A stretch of 59,276 nt of DNA from positions 1-59,276 of the forward strand of contig CASFJQ010000013.1 in assembly GCA_949295065.1 (NCBI GenBank), written 5' to 3'. Positions within the stretch are counted from its first letter, which is position 1. Each line of letters starts with the position of its first letter. Both the position numbers and the translations under genes were made by a program. This stretch comes from an uncultured Parabacteroides sp. Lineage in GTDB: Bacteria > Bacteroidota > Bacteroidia > Bacteroidales > Tannerellaceae. Below the pieces are notes generated by a model. The model saw only the letters and a program-made list of their open reading frames with translations. It was not told the origin of the DNA and did not search any database. Below, piece by piece: positions 7,772 to 15,513 of the stretch.

Positions 7772-9331
7772 ATGAAACGAATTTGGAAAAATGTAGCAAT
7801 GGTTGTAGTTGTAGCTGCAATCAGTTCGGGTGCAGCAATAGGAACTAGTTCTTATTTGATGCAACAGAAGAATGCAGAGGTTGTAAGTACAGGTGAGTTT
7901 GAAAATACATTTAAGCAGCCGGTTCGTACGGTAGCTTATTCAGCTGTAGCAGCAGAAAACACAGATTTTACAATAGCAGCAGAGAGCGCAGTTCATGGTG
8001 TGGTTCATATCAAGGCTACAACTAATGCTCGTTCTTCATCAGGTGGAGAAAGTTATTTTGACCCTTTTGAATATTTCTTTGGTTTTGGCGGCCGTGGCAA
8101 TTTTCAGCGTCCTACACCTCAACCGAAAGTTGGTTCAGGTTCCGGTGTTATAATTTCAACTGACGGATATATTATTACAAACAATCATGTGGTTGAAGGA
8201 GCAGATGAGCTGGAAGTTACATTGAATGATAACAGAAAATTCACTGCTAAGCTTATAGGAACAGACCCGTCAACTGATATAGCATTGATTAAGATTGAAG
8301 CAGAGAATCTGCCTACTATACCTTTCGGAAATTCTGAAAAGCTGAAAGTTGGAGAATGGGTATTGGCAGTAGGTAACCCGTTTAATCTTACTTCAACTGT
8401 AACTGCTGGAATCGTCAGTGCAAAAGGACGTGGTATTTCTGTAGGTGGTGACAAAACCAAAATTGAATCATTCATTCAGACAGATGCAGCTGTTAACCCA
8501 GGAAACAGTGGTGGAGCATTGGTGAATACAAAAGGTGAATTGGTAGGTATTAACACTGCTATTTATTCTGAAACAGGAAACTTTGCTGGATATTCATTTG
8601 CTGTTCCAATCAGTATCGCCGGAAAAGTAGCAAACGACCTGAAACAGTATGGAACAGTTCAGAGAGCGGTGCTGGGTGTTATGATGCGTAGCGTTGGCGA
8701 CCTGGATGAAATGCTAAGTTATCCAAACCTTCCTGAAGACTTGGAAAAAGACATAAAAGAGCTTAAGGAAATGGTTAAAGTTTCAGAAGGTGCATGCGTA
8801 AGTGATTTCGTAGAACGCAGTTCTGCTAAGGAAGCCGGTTTGGAACGTGGTGACGTTATCATTGCAGTAAATGACGTGAAGGTTAAAAATGCAAATGCTC
8901 TTCAGGAACAGATTAGCAAATATCGTCCTGGTGATAAAGTTCAGATAAAAGTCAACAGAAAAGGAACAGAGAAAGTCTTCACTGTTGAATTGAAGAATGC
9001 ACAAGGAAGTACAAAAGTTGTAGAAAAGACTGACGGTACAGAATTGATGGGTGCAGCTTTCAAAGCTTTGTCAGATAAGGAAAAACGCGAATTGGGAGTA
9101 AGTTATGGTATTGAGGTAACAGGACTTACAAACGGTAAACTGAAAGATGCAGGAATCAAGAAAGGCTTTATAATCATGGTAGTAAACAATCAGAGAATAA
9201 AGACTCCTGAAGATTTCGAAAAGATTGTTGAAAATGCTTTGCAAGGACGTTCTGAAGATCAGGGCTTGTTCATCAAAGGTTTTTATCCTAATGGACGAAC
9301 AAAATATTATGCAATTGATTTGGCAGAATAA
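7772..9331 (+). CDS. htrA: HtrA/DegP-family periplasmic serine protease-chaperone
   Basis: 519 residues. The N-terminal segment MKRIWKNVAMVVVVAAISSG is a signal peptide or anchor. The trypsin-like domain (about 65-300) carries the triad His139 (TNNHVVEGAD), Asp169 (STDIALIKIE) and Ser246 (NPGNSGGAL). Two PDZ domains follow at about 300-415 and 430-515. A Gly/Phe-rich LA loop (about 88-115) is present. The enzyme degrades or refolds damaged envelope proteins. It lies directly upstream of rpoD but is separated from it by a strong hairpin, so the two are likely separate units. Confidence 0.96.
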   Translation: MKRIWKNVAMVVVVAAISSGAAIGTSSYLMQQKNAEVVSTGEFENTFKQPVRTVAYSAVAAENTDFTIAAESAVHGVVHIKATTNARSSSGGESYFDPFEYFFGFGGRGNFQRPTPQPKVGSGSGVIISTDGYIITNNHVVEGADELEVTLNDNRKFTAKLIGTDPSTDIALIKIEAENLPTIPFGNSEKLKVGEWVLAVGNPFNLTSTVTAGIVSAKGRGISVGGDKTKIESFIQTDAAVNPGNSGGALVNTKGELVGINTAIYSETGNFAGYSFAVPISIAGKVANDLKQYGTVQRAVLGVMMRSVGDLDEMLSYPNLPEDLEKDIKELKEMVKVSEGACVSDFVERSSAKEAGLERGDVIIAVNDVKVKNANALQEQISKYRPGDKVQIKVNRKGTEKVFTVELKNAQGSTKVVEKTDGTELMGAAFKALSDKEKRELGVSYGIEVTGLTNGKLKDAGIKKGFIIMVVNNQRIKTPEDFEKIVENALQGRSEDQGLFIKGFYPNGRTKYYAIDLAE

Positions 9332-9339
9332 ATATTATT

Positions 9340-9402
9340 CAAGTTTCTCAATCTTAACTTTCAGTTAACGAGTTGATACGAAAACAAGTTGACAAGAGTT
9401 TT
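9340..9402. repeat. Palindromic intergenic repeat, copy B (left half)
   Basis: AAGTTTCTCAATCTTAACTT followed by TCAGTTAACGAGTTGATACG and ACAAGTTGACAAG aligns with the left half of the full copies. It is closest to the reverse complement of copy H (38711-38777). It lies just after the htrA stop. Confidence 0.75.
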
Positions 9403-9435
9403 ATAGATTCGGACTAAATTTTTGTTAAAAGATTT

Positions 9436-9470
9436 GAACAAGCTGAACATATATTCTGTTCAGCTTGTTC
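9436..9470 (+). terminator. htrA terminator hairpin overlapping the rpoD promoter
   Basis: A perfect 14-base inverted repeat GAACAAGCTGAACA (9436-9449) / TGTTCAGCTTGTTC (9457-9470) with a 7-base loop, followed by TCTTTAT. Its right arm contains the CTTG that would be the -33 element of rpoD. Confidence 0.8.
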
Positions 9471-9496
9471 TCTTTATCAGAAAATAGTTAATTTTG
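9464..9496 (+). promoter_or_regulatory. rpoD promoter (-33 and -7)
   Basis: CTTG (9464-9467), a 21-base gap, then TAATTTTG (9489-9496), an exact TAnnTTTG. It is 30 bases before the rpoD ATG. Confidence 0.7.
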
Positions 9497-9526
9497 CAAC
9501 CTGTATTTTTCAATTAAAATCGTTGG

Positions 9527-10387
9527 ATGAGACAATTAAAGATAACTAAGTCCATTACCAATCGCGAAAGCGCTTCTTTGGATAAGTATCTTCAGGAAAT
9601 CGGTCGTGAAGATCTTATTACTGTAGAAGAGGAAGTTGAATTGGCACAGGCCATCAAAAGAGGTGACCGTAGAGCGTTAGAGAAGTTGACAAGAGCCAAC
9701 TTGCGTTTCGTAGTATCTGTGGCTAAACAGTATCAGAACCAGGGATTAAGTTTGCCTGACTTGATTAACGAAGGAAACTTAGGTCTGATAAAAGCAGCTG
9801 AAAAATTTGACGAAACTCGAGGTTTTAAGTTTATTTCTTATGCTGTATGGTGGATTCGTCAGTCAATCCTGCAAGCTTTGGCAGAGCAGTCACGTATTGT
9901 TCGCTTGCCTTTGAATCAGGTAGGTTCGCTCAACAAAATCAGTAAGGCGTTCTCTAAATTTGAGCAGGAAAACGAGCGTCGTCCGTCTCCGGAGGAGTTG
10001 GCAGATGAATTGGAAATCCCTGTAGATAAGATTTCCGATACGTTGAAAGTATCAGGACGTCATATTTCAGTTGATGCACCTTTTGTTGAAGGCGAAGACA
10101 ACAGTTTGCTGGATGTGCTTGTGAACGATGATGCTCCAATTGCTGACCGGTCGTTAATGAATGAATCGTTGGCGAAGGAAATTGATAGAGCACTTGCTAC
10201 ACTGACCGAAAGAGAATGTGAAATTATCAAAATGTTTTTCGGTATTGGCTGTCAGGAGATGACATTGGAAGAGATTGGCGACAAGTTTGGACTCACACGT
10301 GAGCGTGTCCGCCAGATCAAGGAAAAAGCAATCAGAAGATTAAGACAAGGTACTCGTAGCAAGCTTTTGAAATCTTATTTAGGTTAA
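9527..10387 (+). CDS. rpoD: Primary sigma factor (Bacteroidetes RpoD/SigA type)
   Basis: 286 residues, the usual length in Bacteroidetes, where region 1.1 and the non-conserved insert are missing. Region 1.2 is [15 protein letters not shown]. Region 2 is [21 protein letters not shown] through [14 protein letters not shown]. Region 3 begins near [10 protein letters not shown], and region 4 has the helix-turn-helix [20 protein letters not shown]. It directs RNA polymerase to housekeeping promoters with the -33 TTTG / -7 TAnnTTTG elements, which recur throughout this window. It has its own promoter and a strong terminator, so it is probably monocistronic. Confidence 0.97.
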   Translation: MRQLKITKSITNRESASLDKYLQEIGREDLITVEEEVELAQAIKRGDRRALEKLTRANLRFVVSVAKQYQNQGLSLPDLINEGNLGLIKAAEKFDETRGFKFISYAVWWIRQSILQALAEQSRIVRLPLNQVGSLNKISKAFSKFEQENERRPSPEELADELEIPVDKISDTLKVSGRHISVDAPFVEGEDNSLLDVLVNDDAPIADRSLMNESLAKEIDRALATLTERECEIIKMFFGIGCQEMTLEEIGDKFGLTRERVRQIKEKAIRRLRQGTRSKLLKSYLG

Positions 10388-10421
10388 CTCTTTGTGAAAA
10401 AGAGTATTTTTGAAAGAATTA

Positions 10422-10467
10422 TTAGGCTTTCTTCTCTGTTATTTTGAGTTGAAAGCCTAACTTTTTT
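10422..10467 (+). terminator. rpoD terminator
   Basis: A perfect stem TTAGGCTTTC (10422-10431) / GAAAGCCTAA (10451-10460) followed by CTTTTTT. The T tract lies where the -33 of the next promoter would be. Confidence 0.9.
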
Positions 10468-10488
10468 ATAAGATTTCCAGGAAAATAG

Positions 10489-10496
10489 TATATTTG
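10489..10496 (+). promoter_or_regulatory. -7 element for the GH125 gene
   Basis: TATATTTG, an exact match, followed by CA, 31 bases before the ATG. The -33 position falls at TTTA (10465-10468) in the rpoD terminator T tract. Confidence 0.65.
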
Positions 10497-10527
10497 CATC
10501 GAAATATAGATTTTTAAATATTTTTCC

Positions 10528-12003
10528 ATGACAACACGACGTAATTTCTTGAGAACGGGAGCAGCTTCTGTTGCAGGCTTGCTTGCCGGAAAAGATTTGT
10601 ATGCAACTGTAACTTCAATCGACAAGACTACAACGGCAAATTTCTTTGCTGAAACACAAAGTGCAACCAATTTTACATGTAAACGCCCGGCTCTTTCTGC
10701 ACGTAAATTCACTTCTGAAGCTGTAGAAAAGAAAATAGCTGCAGTGAAATCACGCATTAAAGACCAGAAATTAGCCTGGATGTTTGAAAACTGTTATCCT
10801 AATACATTGGATACAACTTGCGAACATAAAATGAAAGACGGAAAACCTGATACATTTGTTATCACAGGTGATATTCACGCAATGTGGCTGCGCGATTCTT
10901 CTGCTCAGGTTTATCCATATGTCGTTTTGGCTAAAGAAGATAAGAAATTGCAGACTATGCTTGAAGGTGTTATCCGCCGTCAGACAGATTGTATTCTTAT
11001 CGATCCATATGCAAACGGTTTTAATGAAGGTCCGACTGGCAGCGAGTGGGAAAGTGACCATACTGACATGAAAAAAGAACTTCATGAACGTAAATGGGAA
11101 ATTGACTCACTTTGTTATCCTATCCGCCTTGCTTACCATTATTGGAAAGAAACAGGTGATACTACTCCATTTGATGATAAATGGGTGAAAGCAATTGAAA
11201 CAACATACTCTACTTTCATTGAACAGCAGCGTAAAGACGGTCTAGGCCCGTATAAATTTACTCGTACAACTAACCGTCAGGGTGATACATTGTTAAATGA
11301 TGGATATGGAAGTCCTGTTAATCCGGTCGGATTGATTGTTTCTTCATTCCGCCCTTCTGACGACGCTTCTTTGTTCGGATTCCTGATTCCGTCGAACTTC
11401 TTTGCTGTGACATCTCTTCGCCAGGCTTCTGAAATGTTGAGAACAATAAAGAATAATTCTGCATTGGCTGAGAAATGTGAAGCTTTGGCAAATGAGGTTG
11501 AGGCTGCAATTAAGAAATATGCAATTGTTGAGCATCCTAAATTCGGTAAGATTTATGCATTTGAAGTAGATGGTTTCGGTAGTGTAAACTTGATGGATGA
11601 TGCTAACGTTCCTAGCCTTCTTGCTTTGCCGTTCCTGGGTTGTATTGATGTTAACGATCCGATTTATCAAAATACACGTAATTTCGTGTTGAGCACTTCT
11701 AACCCATACTTCTTCAAAGGAAAAGCAGGAGAGGGAATCGGCGGTCCTCATATCGGTTTTGACTTTGTATGGCCTATGAGTATTGTGATGCGTGCTCATA
11801 CTTCACAGGACGAAAAAGAAACCAGAACATGTATTGAGATGCTTCGCGACACTGACGCTGATACTGGATTCATGCATGAATCATTCCATAAGGATGATCC
11901 TAAGAAGTTCACACGTTCATGGTTTGCCTGGGCAAATACATTGTTCGGTGAATTGATTATCCGTTTGCAGTCTGAAGGTAAGTTGAAAGATTTGCTTGGA
12001 TAA
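10528..12003 (+). CDS. GH125 exo-alpha-1,6-mannosidase (metal-independent)
   Basis: 491 residues. [20 protein letters not shown] is a Tat-like signal peptide, so the enzyme is exported. The rest is one (alpha/alpha)6 GH125 domain, formerly DUF1237: [69 protein letters not shown]. By comparison with the Clostridium perfringens enzyme, Asp193 (WEIDSL) is the likely acid and Glu451 (MHESF) the likely base. It removes terminal alpha-1,6-mannose from N-glycans or yeast mannan. It stands alone, outside a polysaccharide utilisation locus, between rpoD and a cyclophilin, with its own promoter and terminator. Confidence 0.93.
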   Translation: MTTRRNFLRTGAASVAGLLAGKDLYATVTSIDKTTTANFFAETQSATNFTCKRPALSARKFTSEAVEKKIAAVKSRIKDQKLAWMFENCYPNTLDTTCEHKMKDGKPDTFVITGDIHAMWLRDSSAQVYPYVVLAKEDKKLQTMLEGVIRRQTDCILIDPYANGFNEGPTGSEWESDHTDMKKELHERKWEIDSLCYPIRLAYHYWKETGDTTPFDDKWVKAIETTYSTFIEQQRKDGLGPYKFTRTTNRQGDTLLNDGYGSPVNPVGLIVSSFRPSDDASLFGFLIPSNFFAVTSLRQASEMLRTIKNNSALAEKCEALANEVEAAIKKYAIVEHPKFGKIYAFEVDGFGSVNLMDDANVPSLLALPFLGCIDVNDPIYQNTRNFVLSTSNPYFFKGKAGEGIGGPHIGFDFVWPMSIVMRAHTSQDEKETRTCIEMLRDTDADTGFMHESFHKDDPKKFTRSWFAWANTLFGELIIRLQSEGKLKDLLG

Positions 12004-12079
12004 GATTTGAAAGTAAGAATCAAGAGAAAAAATAGATTCGTATATATTGCAATTTGGGGCCGAACCTAAATTTTATTGG

Positions 12080-12125
12080 GGCCGTATATATTTGGAATTG
12101 CTTCCGGATATATTCGGCCTTATTT
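12080..12125 (+). terminator. GH125 terminator
   Basis: GGCCGTATATAT (12080-12091) pairs with ATATATTCGGCC (12108-12119) at 11 of 12 positions, followed by TTATTTT. Confidence 0.8.
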
Positions 12126-12199
12126 TATGATATATTCATCCATATAGCCAAAAGTTTTACTTTTTTATTTGACCTTCTTTTAAATCAAAGAGTTTTATG

Positions 12200-12207
12200 T
12201 ATTTTTG
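12200..12207 (+). promoter_or_regulatory. -7 element that decides the start of the first cyclophilin
   Basis: TATTTTTG, an exact TAnnTTTG match. It overlaps or closely precedes the ATGs at 12197 and 12212. Transcription should begin near 12214, so the ATG at 12239 is the usable start. Confidence 0.65.
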
Positions 12208-12238
12208 TCGAATGAAAAACAAACTAATTATCTGTAAT

Positions 12239-12916
12239 ATGAAATATATTTTTTCCTCATTGCTCATTTCTTTTGTGATGATTTTTGCTGTGGCGTCTGA
12301 TGTGAGAGCACAGGAAGCAGAAACTATTGTTTTGATTGATACCGATATGGGTAAAGTTAAGGTTAAATTGTTTAATGATACACCCAAACACCGTGATAAT
12401 TTCATTAAGAACGTTAACGAAAAACTTTATGACGGTTTGCTCTTTCATCGCGTTATAAAACAGTTTATGATTCAGGCTGGCGATGTTAATTCAAAGGATG
12501 CTCCGATGGATAAACATCTGGGAGATGGAGATTTGGATTATACTATTCCTGCGGAAATTGTTTATCCTAAATATTTTCATAAAGCAGGAATGCTTTGTGC
12601 AGCACGTACCGGTGATGATGTAAACCCTGAAAGAGCATCATCTGCAACACAGTTCTATATTGTTACCGGTAACTTCTTTACCGAAATGGAATTGGATAAG
12701 ATGGAAAAGGAGAAGAACATAACTCTCACTCCTGAACAGAAACAGGCTTACATGCTTGAAGGCGGTGCTCCTCACCTTGATGGTAAATATACTATTTTCG
12801 GCGAAGTGATAAGTGGAATGAAAACTGTCATGAAAATTCAGTTGGTTGAAACTAATGAGGATGACCGTCCGCTTAAGAATATTAAGATTAAATCAATGAA
12901 GATAGTAAAGAAGTGA
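12239..12916 (+). CDS. Cyclophilin-type peptidyl-prolyl isomerase, exported
   Basis: 225 residues from the chosen ATG. MKYIFSSLLISFVMIFAVAS..VRAQ is a clean signal peptide, so it acts in the periplasm. The cyclophilin domain covers most of the rest (TDMGKVKVKLFNDTPKHRDN, LLFHRVIKQFMIQAGD, SATQFYIVTG, GKYTIFGEVISGM). Such enzymes speed cis-trans isomerisation of proline bonds in exported proteins. Earlier in-frame ATGs at 12197 and 12212 would put a hydrophilic, Cys-containing stretch before the signal and fall at or before the predicted transcript start. The next gene is a cytoplasmic paralogue, 94 bases downstream beyond repeat copy C. Confidence 0.9.
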   Translation: MKYIFSSLLISFVMIFAVASDVRAQEAETIVLIDTDMGKVKVKLFNDTPKHRDNFIKNVNEKLYDGLLFHRVIKQFMIQAGDVNSKDAPMDKHLGDGDLDYTIPAEIVYPKYFHKAGMLCAARTGDDVNPERASSATQFYIVTGNFFTEMELDKMEKEKNITLTPEQKQAYMLEGGAPHLDGKYTIFGEVISGMKTVMKIQLVETNEDDRPLKNIKIKSMKIVKK

Positions 12917-12920
12917 TTCT

Positions 12921-12984
12921 GCTGACAAAGTTTCGGAGACAAGTTGACAAGGTTTTTCCCTCGTCAACTTGTCAACTCGTCCCC
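12921..12984. repeat. Palindromic intergenic repeat, copy C
   Basis: AAGTTTCGGAGACAAGTTGA and GTCAACTTGTCAACTCGTCC are its two halves. The inner arms GACAAGTTGAC (12938-12948) and GTCAACTTGTC (12963-12973) pair perfectly. It lies between the two cyclophilin genes. Confidence 0.85.
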
Positions 12985-13010
12985 TAATATATTAATCTAA
13001 AAAAACTATC

Positions 13011-13781
13011 ATGACAAATTTATCAGAAACAAAAGTTGTTATGCACACAACTCTTGGAGACATAACTTTGAAGTTATATAACGAAACTCCAAAACATCGT
13101 GACAATTTCCTCAAATTGGTTAACGACGGAACTTATAACGGACTTTTATTTCATCGAGTGATAAAGGAATTTATGGTTCAGGGTGGTGATGTGACATCAA
13201 AAGATGCGCCTATGAACAAACAACTTGGAGCCGGTGATCTTGGTTACACAGTGCCAGCTGAGTTTGTTTATCCTAAATATTTCCATAAGAAAGGTGCTTT
13301 GTGCGCTGCTCGTACAGGTGATGAGGTGAATCCGGAAAAGGCATCTTCAGCTTCACAGTTCTATATCGTGACAGGAAAGAAATACAGTGACAGTGAATTG
13401 AAGCAGATGGAAAAACAATTGGAGAATCGTCTGAAACAATCCATTTTTGCTCGTTTGCAGGCAGAAAATAAGTCTAAGATTATGGAATTATATCGTTCAG
13501 GAGATAAGGCTGAATTGGCAATTTTGCGTGACACCTTGATTGGCAAGACTGAAATCGAAGCTGAAAAACGTAAGGATGAAGCAAAACTTACAGAGGAACA
13601 GAAAGAAGTTTACAAAACAGTAGGTGGTGTTCCTTTCCTTGACAATCAATACACTGTGTATGGTGAGGTTGTTGATGGAATGGAAGTTGTTGAGAAAATT
13701 GAGAATTCAAAAACTAACAGACAAGATCGTCCGACAGAGAATATTTCAATTATATCAGTTGAAGTGTTGTCGCAGGAATAA
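13011..13781 (+). CDS. Cyclophilin-type peptidyl-prolyl isomerase, cytoplasmic
   Basis: 256 residues without a signal peptide. It shares most of its core with the preceding gene (ETPKHRDNF, LLFHRVIKEFMVQGGDVTSK, SASQFYIVTG), so the two are paralogues. The difference is a charged insert at about 125-200 rich in Lys/Glu (QMEKQLENRLKQSIFARL, EIEAEKRKDEAKLTEEQK) that looks helical or coiled-coil and may bind client proteins. It presumably acts in protein folding in the cytoplasm. The gene is flanked on both sides by palindromic repeats C and D, which could mark an old duplication or only the usual repeat placement. Confidence 0.92.
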   Translation: MTNLSETKVVMHTTLGDITLKLYNETPKHRDNFLKLVNDGTYNGLLFHRVIKEFMVQGGDVTSKDAPMNKQLGAGDLGYTVPAEFVYPKYFHKKGALCAARTGDEVNPEKASSASQFYIVTGKKYSDSELKQMEKQLENRLKQSIFARLQAENKSKIMELYRSGDKAELAILRDTLIGKTEIEAEKRKDEAKLTEEQKEVYKTVGGVPFLDNQYTVYGEVVDGMEVVEKIENSKTNRQDRPTENISIISVEVLSQE

Positions 13782-13788
13782 ATAACTT

Positions 13789-13942
13789 AAGTTTCGCAGG
13801 CCCAACTTACAGATAACAAGTTAACAAGGAGACAAGTCAACAAGGTTTTCAGATGATAAATTGTAAAGTTACAGTTGTTTTGACCTTGTCAACTTGTCTC
13901 TGAAGCCTTGTTGACCTTTATGTTGAGCAACTTGCGAAACTT
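13789..13942. repeat. Palindromic intergenic repeat, copy D (full length, 154 bases)
   Basis: Bounded by a perfect 10-base terminal inverted repeat AAGTTTCGCA (13789-13798) / TGCGAAACTT (13933-13942). Inside are AACAAGTTAACAAGGAGACA on the left and CCTTGTCAACTTGTCTCTGA on the right, so the whole element can fold on itself. It begins 8 bases after the cyclophilin stop and ends 18 bases before the MATE gene. Confidence 0.9.
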
Positions 13943-13960
13943 GAATAATATAATACATAC

Positions 13961-15271
13961 ATGAGTCACTACAAAGAAACTATTCGTCTTGGAGTGCCAA
14001 TCATGCTTGGTCAGCTTGGAATAATTATTGTTGGCTTTGCCGACAATATAATGGTGGGTCACCACAGCACTCAGGAACTGGCGGCAGCTTCGTTTGTGAA
14101 CAATTTCTTCAATTTGGCTTTTATTTTCGGAATGGGCTTTTCATATGGGCTTACTCCGATAATTGGAGGACTTTTCTCTCAGAAGAAATTCACAGAAATA
14201 GGAGGAGTATTGAAAAACAGCCTTTTTATAAATCTTATTGTAGGCATCATATTGAGCCTGCTTATGTTCCTTCTCCTTCTGAACATTGACTATCTCAATC
14301 AGCCTAAGGAATTGTATCCGTATATAATTCCTTATTACTGTCTCCAGTTGGTTTCTGTGATTTTCACAATGTTGTTCAACTCTTTCAAGCAGTTCAGCGA
14401 TGGAACAACCGATACCGTCACACCAATGTGCATAATGCTGAGTGCCAATGTGCTGAACATTATTGGAAATTACATATTGATATATGGAAATTTCGGAGCT
14501 CCTGAAATGGGACTTACAGGTGCCGGTATATCAACACTGGCGAGCCGAATAATAACATTGCTGGCTTTTATATGGCTATTTACCCGCAAAGCAAAATATC
14601 GTAATTACTGGGAAGGTTTCAAACAGTCCAAAATCAACAGAAATTCTATTTCTCATCTTTGCAGACTCGGATTGCCTGTAGGATTCCAAATGGGAGTTGA
14701 AACAGGTTCTTTCAGCCTCAGTGTGATAATGATAGGTTGGATTGGAAGTAATGCTCTTGCCGCCTATCAGATTGCAGGAGTAATAACTACTTTGGGATTT
14801 ATGCTTTATTATGGTGTTGGAGCTGCCGTTACTATCCGTGTAAGCGGATTCAACGGGAAGGGAAGTAAGAGCGACATCCGTGAGGCTGCAAAAGCCGGAT
14901 TGAATATAATAATGAGCAGTGCTATAGTATTTATTATATTCTTACTTATTTTCAGAACACAAATTGGCTATTTGTTCACTAGTGAAAAAGCAGTAGTGGA
15001 CCTTGTTGCCCTATATTGCTGGTTCGTTATTCTTTATCAGTTTGGCGACGGACTTCAGATTGTTTTTGCGAACGCTCTTCGAGGTTTGACTGATGTTAAA
15101 TATATGGCTCGAGCAGCTTTTTTCTGTCATATTTGCCTTGCATTGCCTATCGGATATATTTGCGGTTTTGTGCTGGACTTGGGCTCTGTGGGTGTGTGGT
15201 GCGGTTTTCCTGTGAGTTTGACAACTCTGGGACTTTTGCTGTGGCACCGTTTCAGACTTCTTACAAAATAA
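13961..15271 (+). CDS. MATE-family efflux transporter
   Basis: 436 residues with 12 predicted membrane segments in two homologous halves. The first half contains GQLGIIIVGFADNIMVGHHS, the usual MATE N-terminal signature, and the second GLPVGFQMGVETGSFSLSVI. MATE proteins exchange sodium or protons for cationic drugs or metabolites across the inner membrane. It is probably cotranscribed with the cyclophilin or driven by a promoter within repeat copy D, since no good -7 element was found in the 18 bases left. A strong hairpin follows the stop. Confidence 0.93.
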   Translation: MSHYKETIRLGVPIMLGQLGIIIVGFADNIMVGHHSTQELAAASFVNNFFNLAFIFGMGFSYGLTPIIGGLFSQKKFTEIGGVLKNSLFINLIVGIILSLLMFLLLLNIDYLNQPKELYPYIIPYYCLQLVSVIFTMLFNSFKQFSDGTTDTVTPMCIMLSANVLNIIGNYILIYGNFGAPEMGLTGAGISTLASRIITLLAFIWLFTRKAKYRNYWEGFKQSKINRNSISHLCRLGLPVGFQMGVETGSFSLSVIMIGWIGSNALAAYQIAGVITTLGFMLYYGVGAAVTIRVSGFNGKGSKSDIREAAKAGLNIIMSSAIVFIIFLLIFRTQIGYLFTSEKAVVDLVALYCWFVILYQFGDGLQIVFANALRGLTDVKYMARAAFFCHICLALPIGYICGFVLDLGSVGVWCGFPVSLTTLGLLLWHRFRLLTK

Positions 15272-15283
15272 GAAAATTATATT

Positions 15284-15342
15284 ATACGGAGATAGAAGGT
15301 TAAGTCTTTTATTTATAGACTATTCCTGTCTCCGTATTTTTA
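15284..15342 (+). terminator. MATE gene terminator
   Basis: ATACGGAGA (15284-15292) pairs with TCTCCGTAT (15329-15337), with an inner AAGTCT/AGACT stem, followed by TTTTTA. Confidence 0.85.
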
Positions 15343-15462
15343 TTTGTAGTAGCATGTAGGTTAACAAATCATACCTATTTATTTATCAAAATATACTATA
15401 CTTTGGAACAAATAAGCGTTTGTTCTTTAACATTTTATATGAAGTTTTTAATTATTGCATAA

Positions 15463-15470
15463 TAATTTTG
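15463..15470 (+). promoter_or_regulatory. -7 element for the GH31-GH2 operon
   Basis: TAATTTTG, exact match, followed by CA, 43 bases before the ATG. Confidence 0.65.
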
Positions 15471-15513
15471 CACCGTTTCCAATGCGATAATTTTAATCAT
15501 ATAATATAAAAGA

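Noticed and set aside
9340-9402. CRISPR-like spaced repeats of the GTTGACAAG units
   Set aside because: Units are short, irregular, inverted and confined to gene gaps; there are no spacers of constant length and no cas genes.
12197-12238. Longer start for the exported cyclophilin
   Set aside because: The TAnnTTTG element at 12200-12207 lies over it, and the added residues would disrupt the signal peptide.
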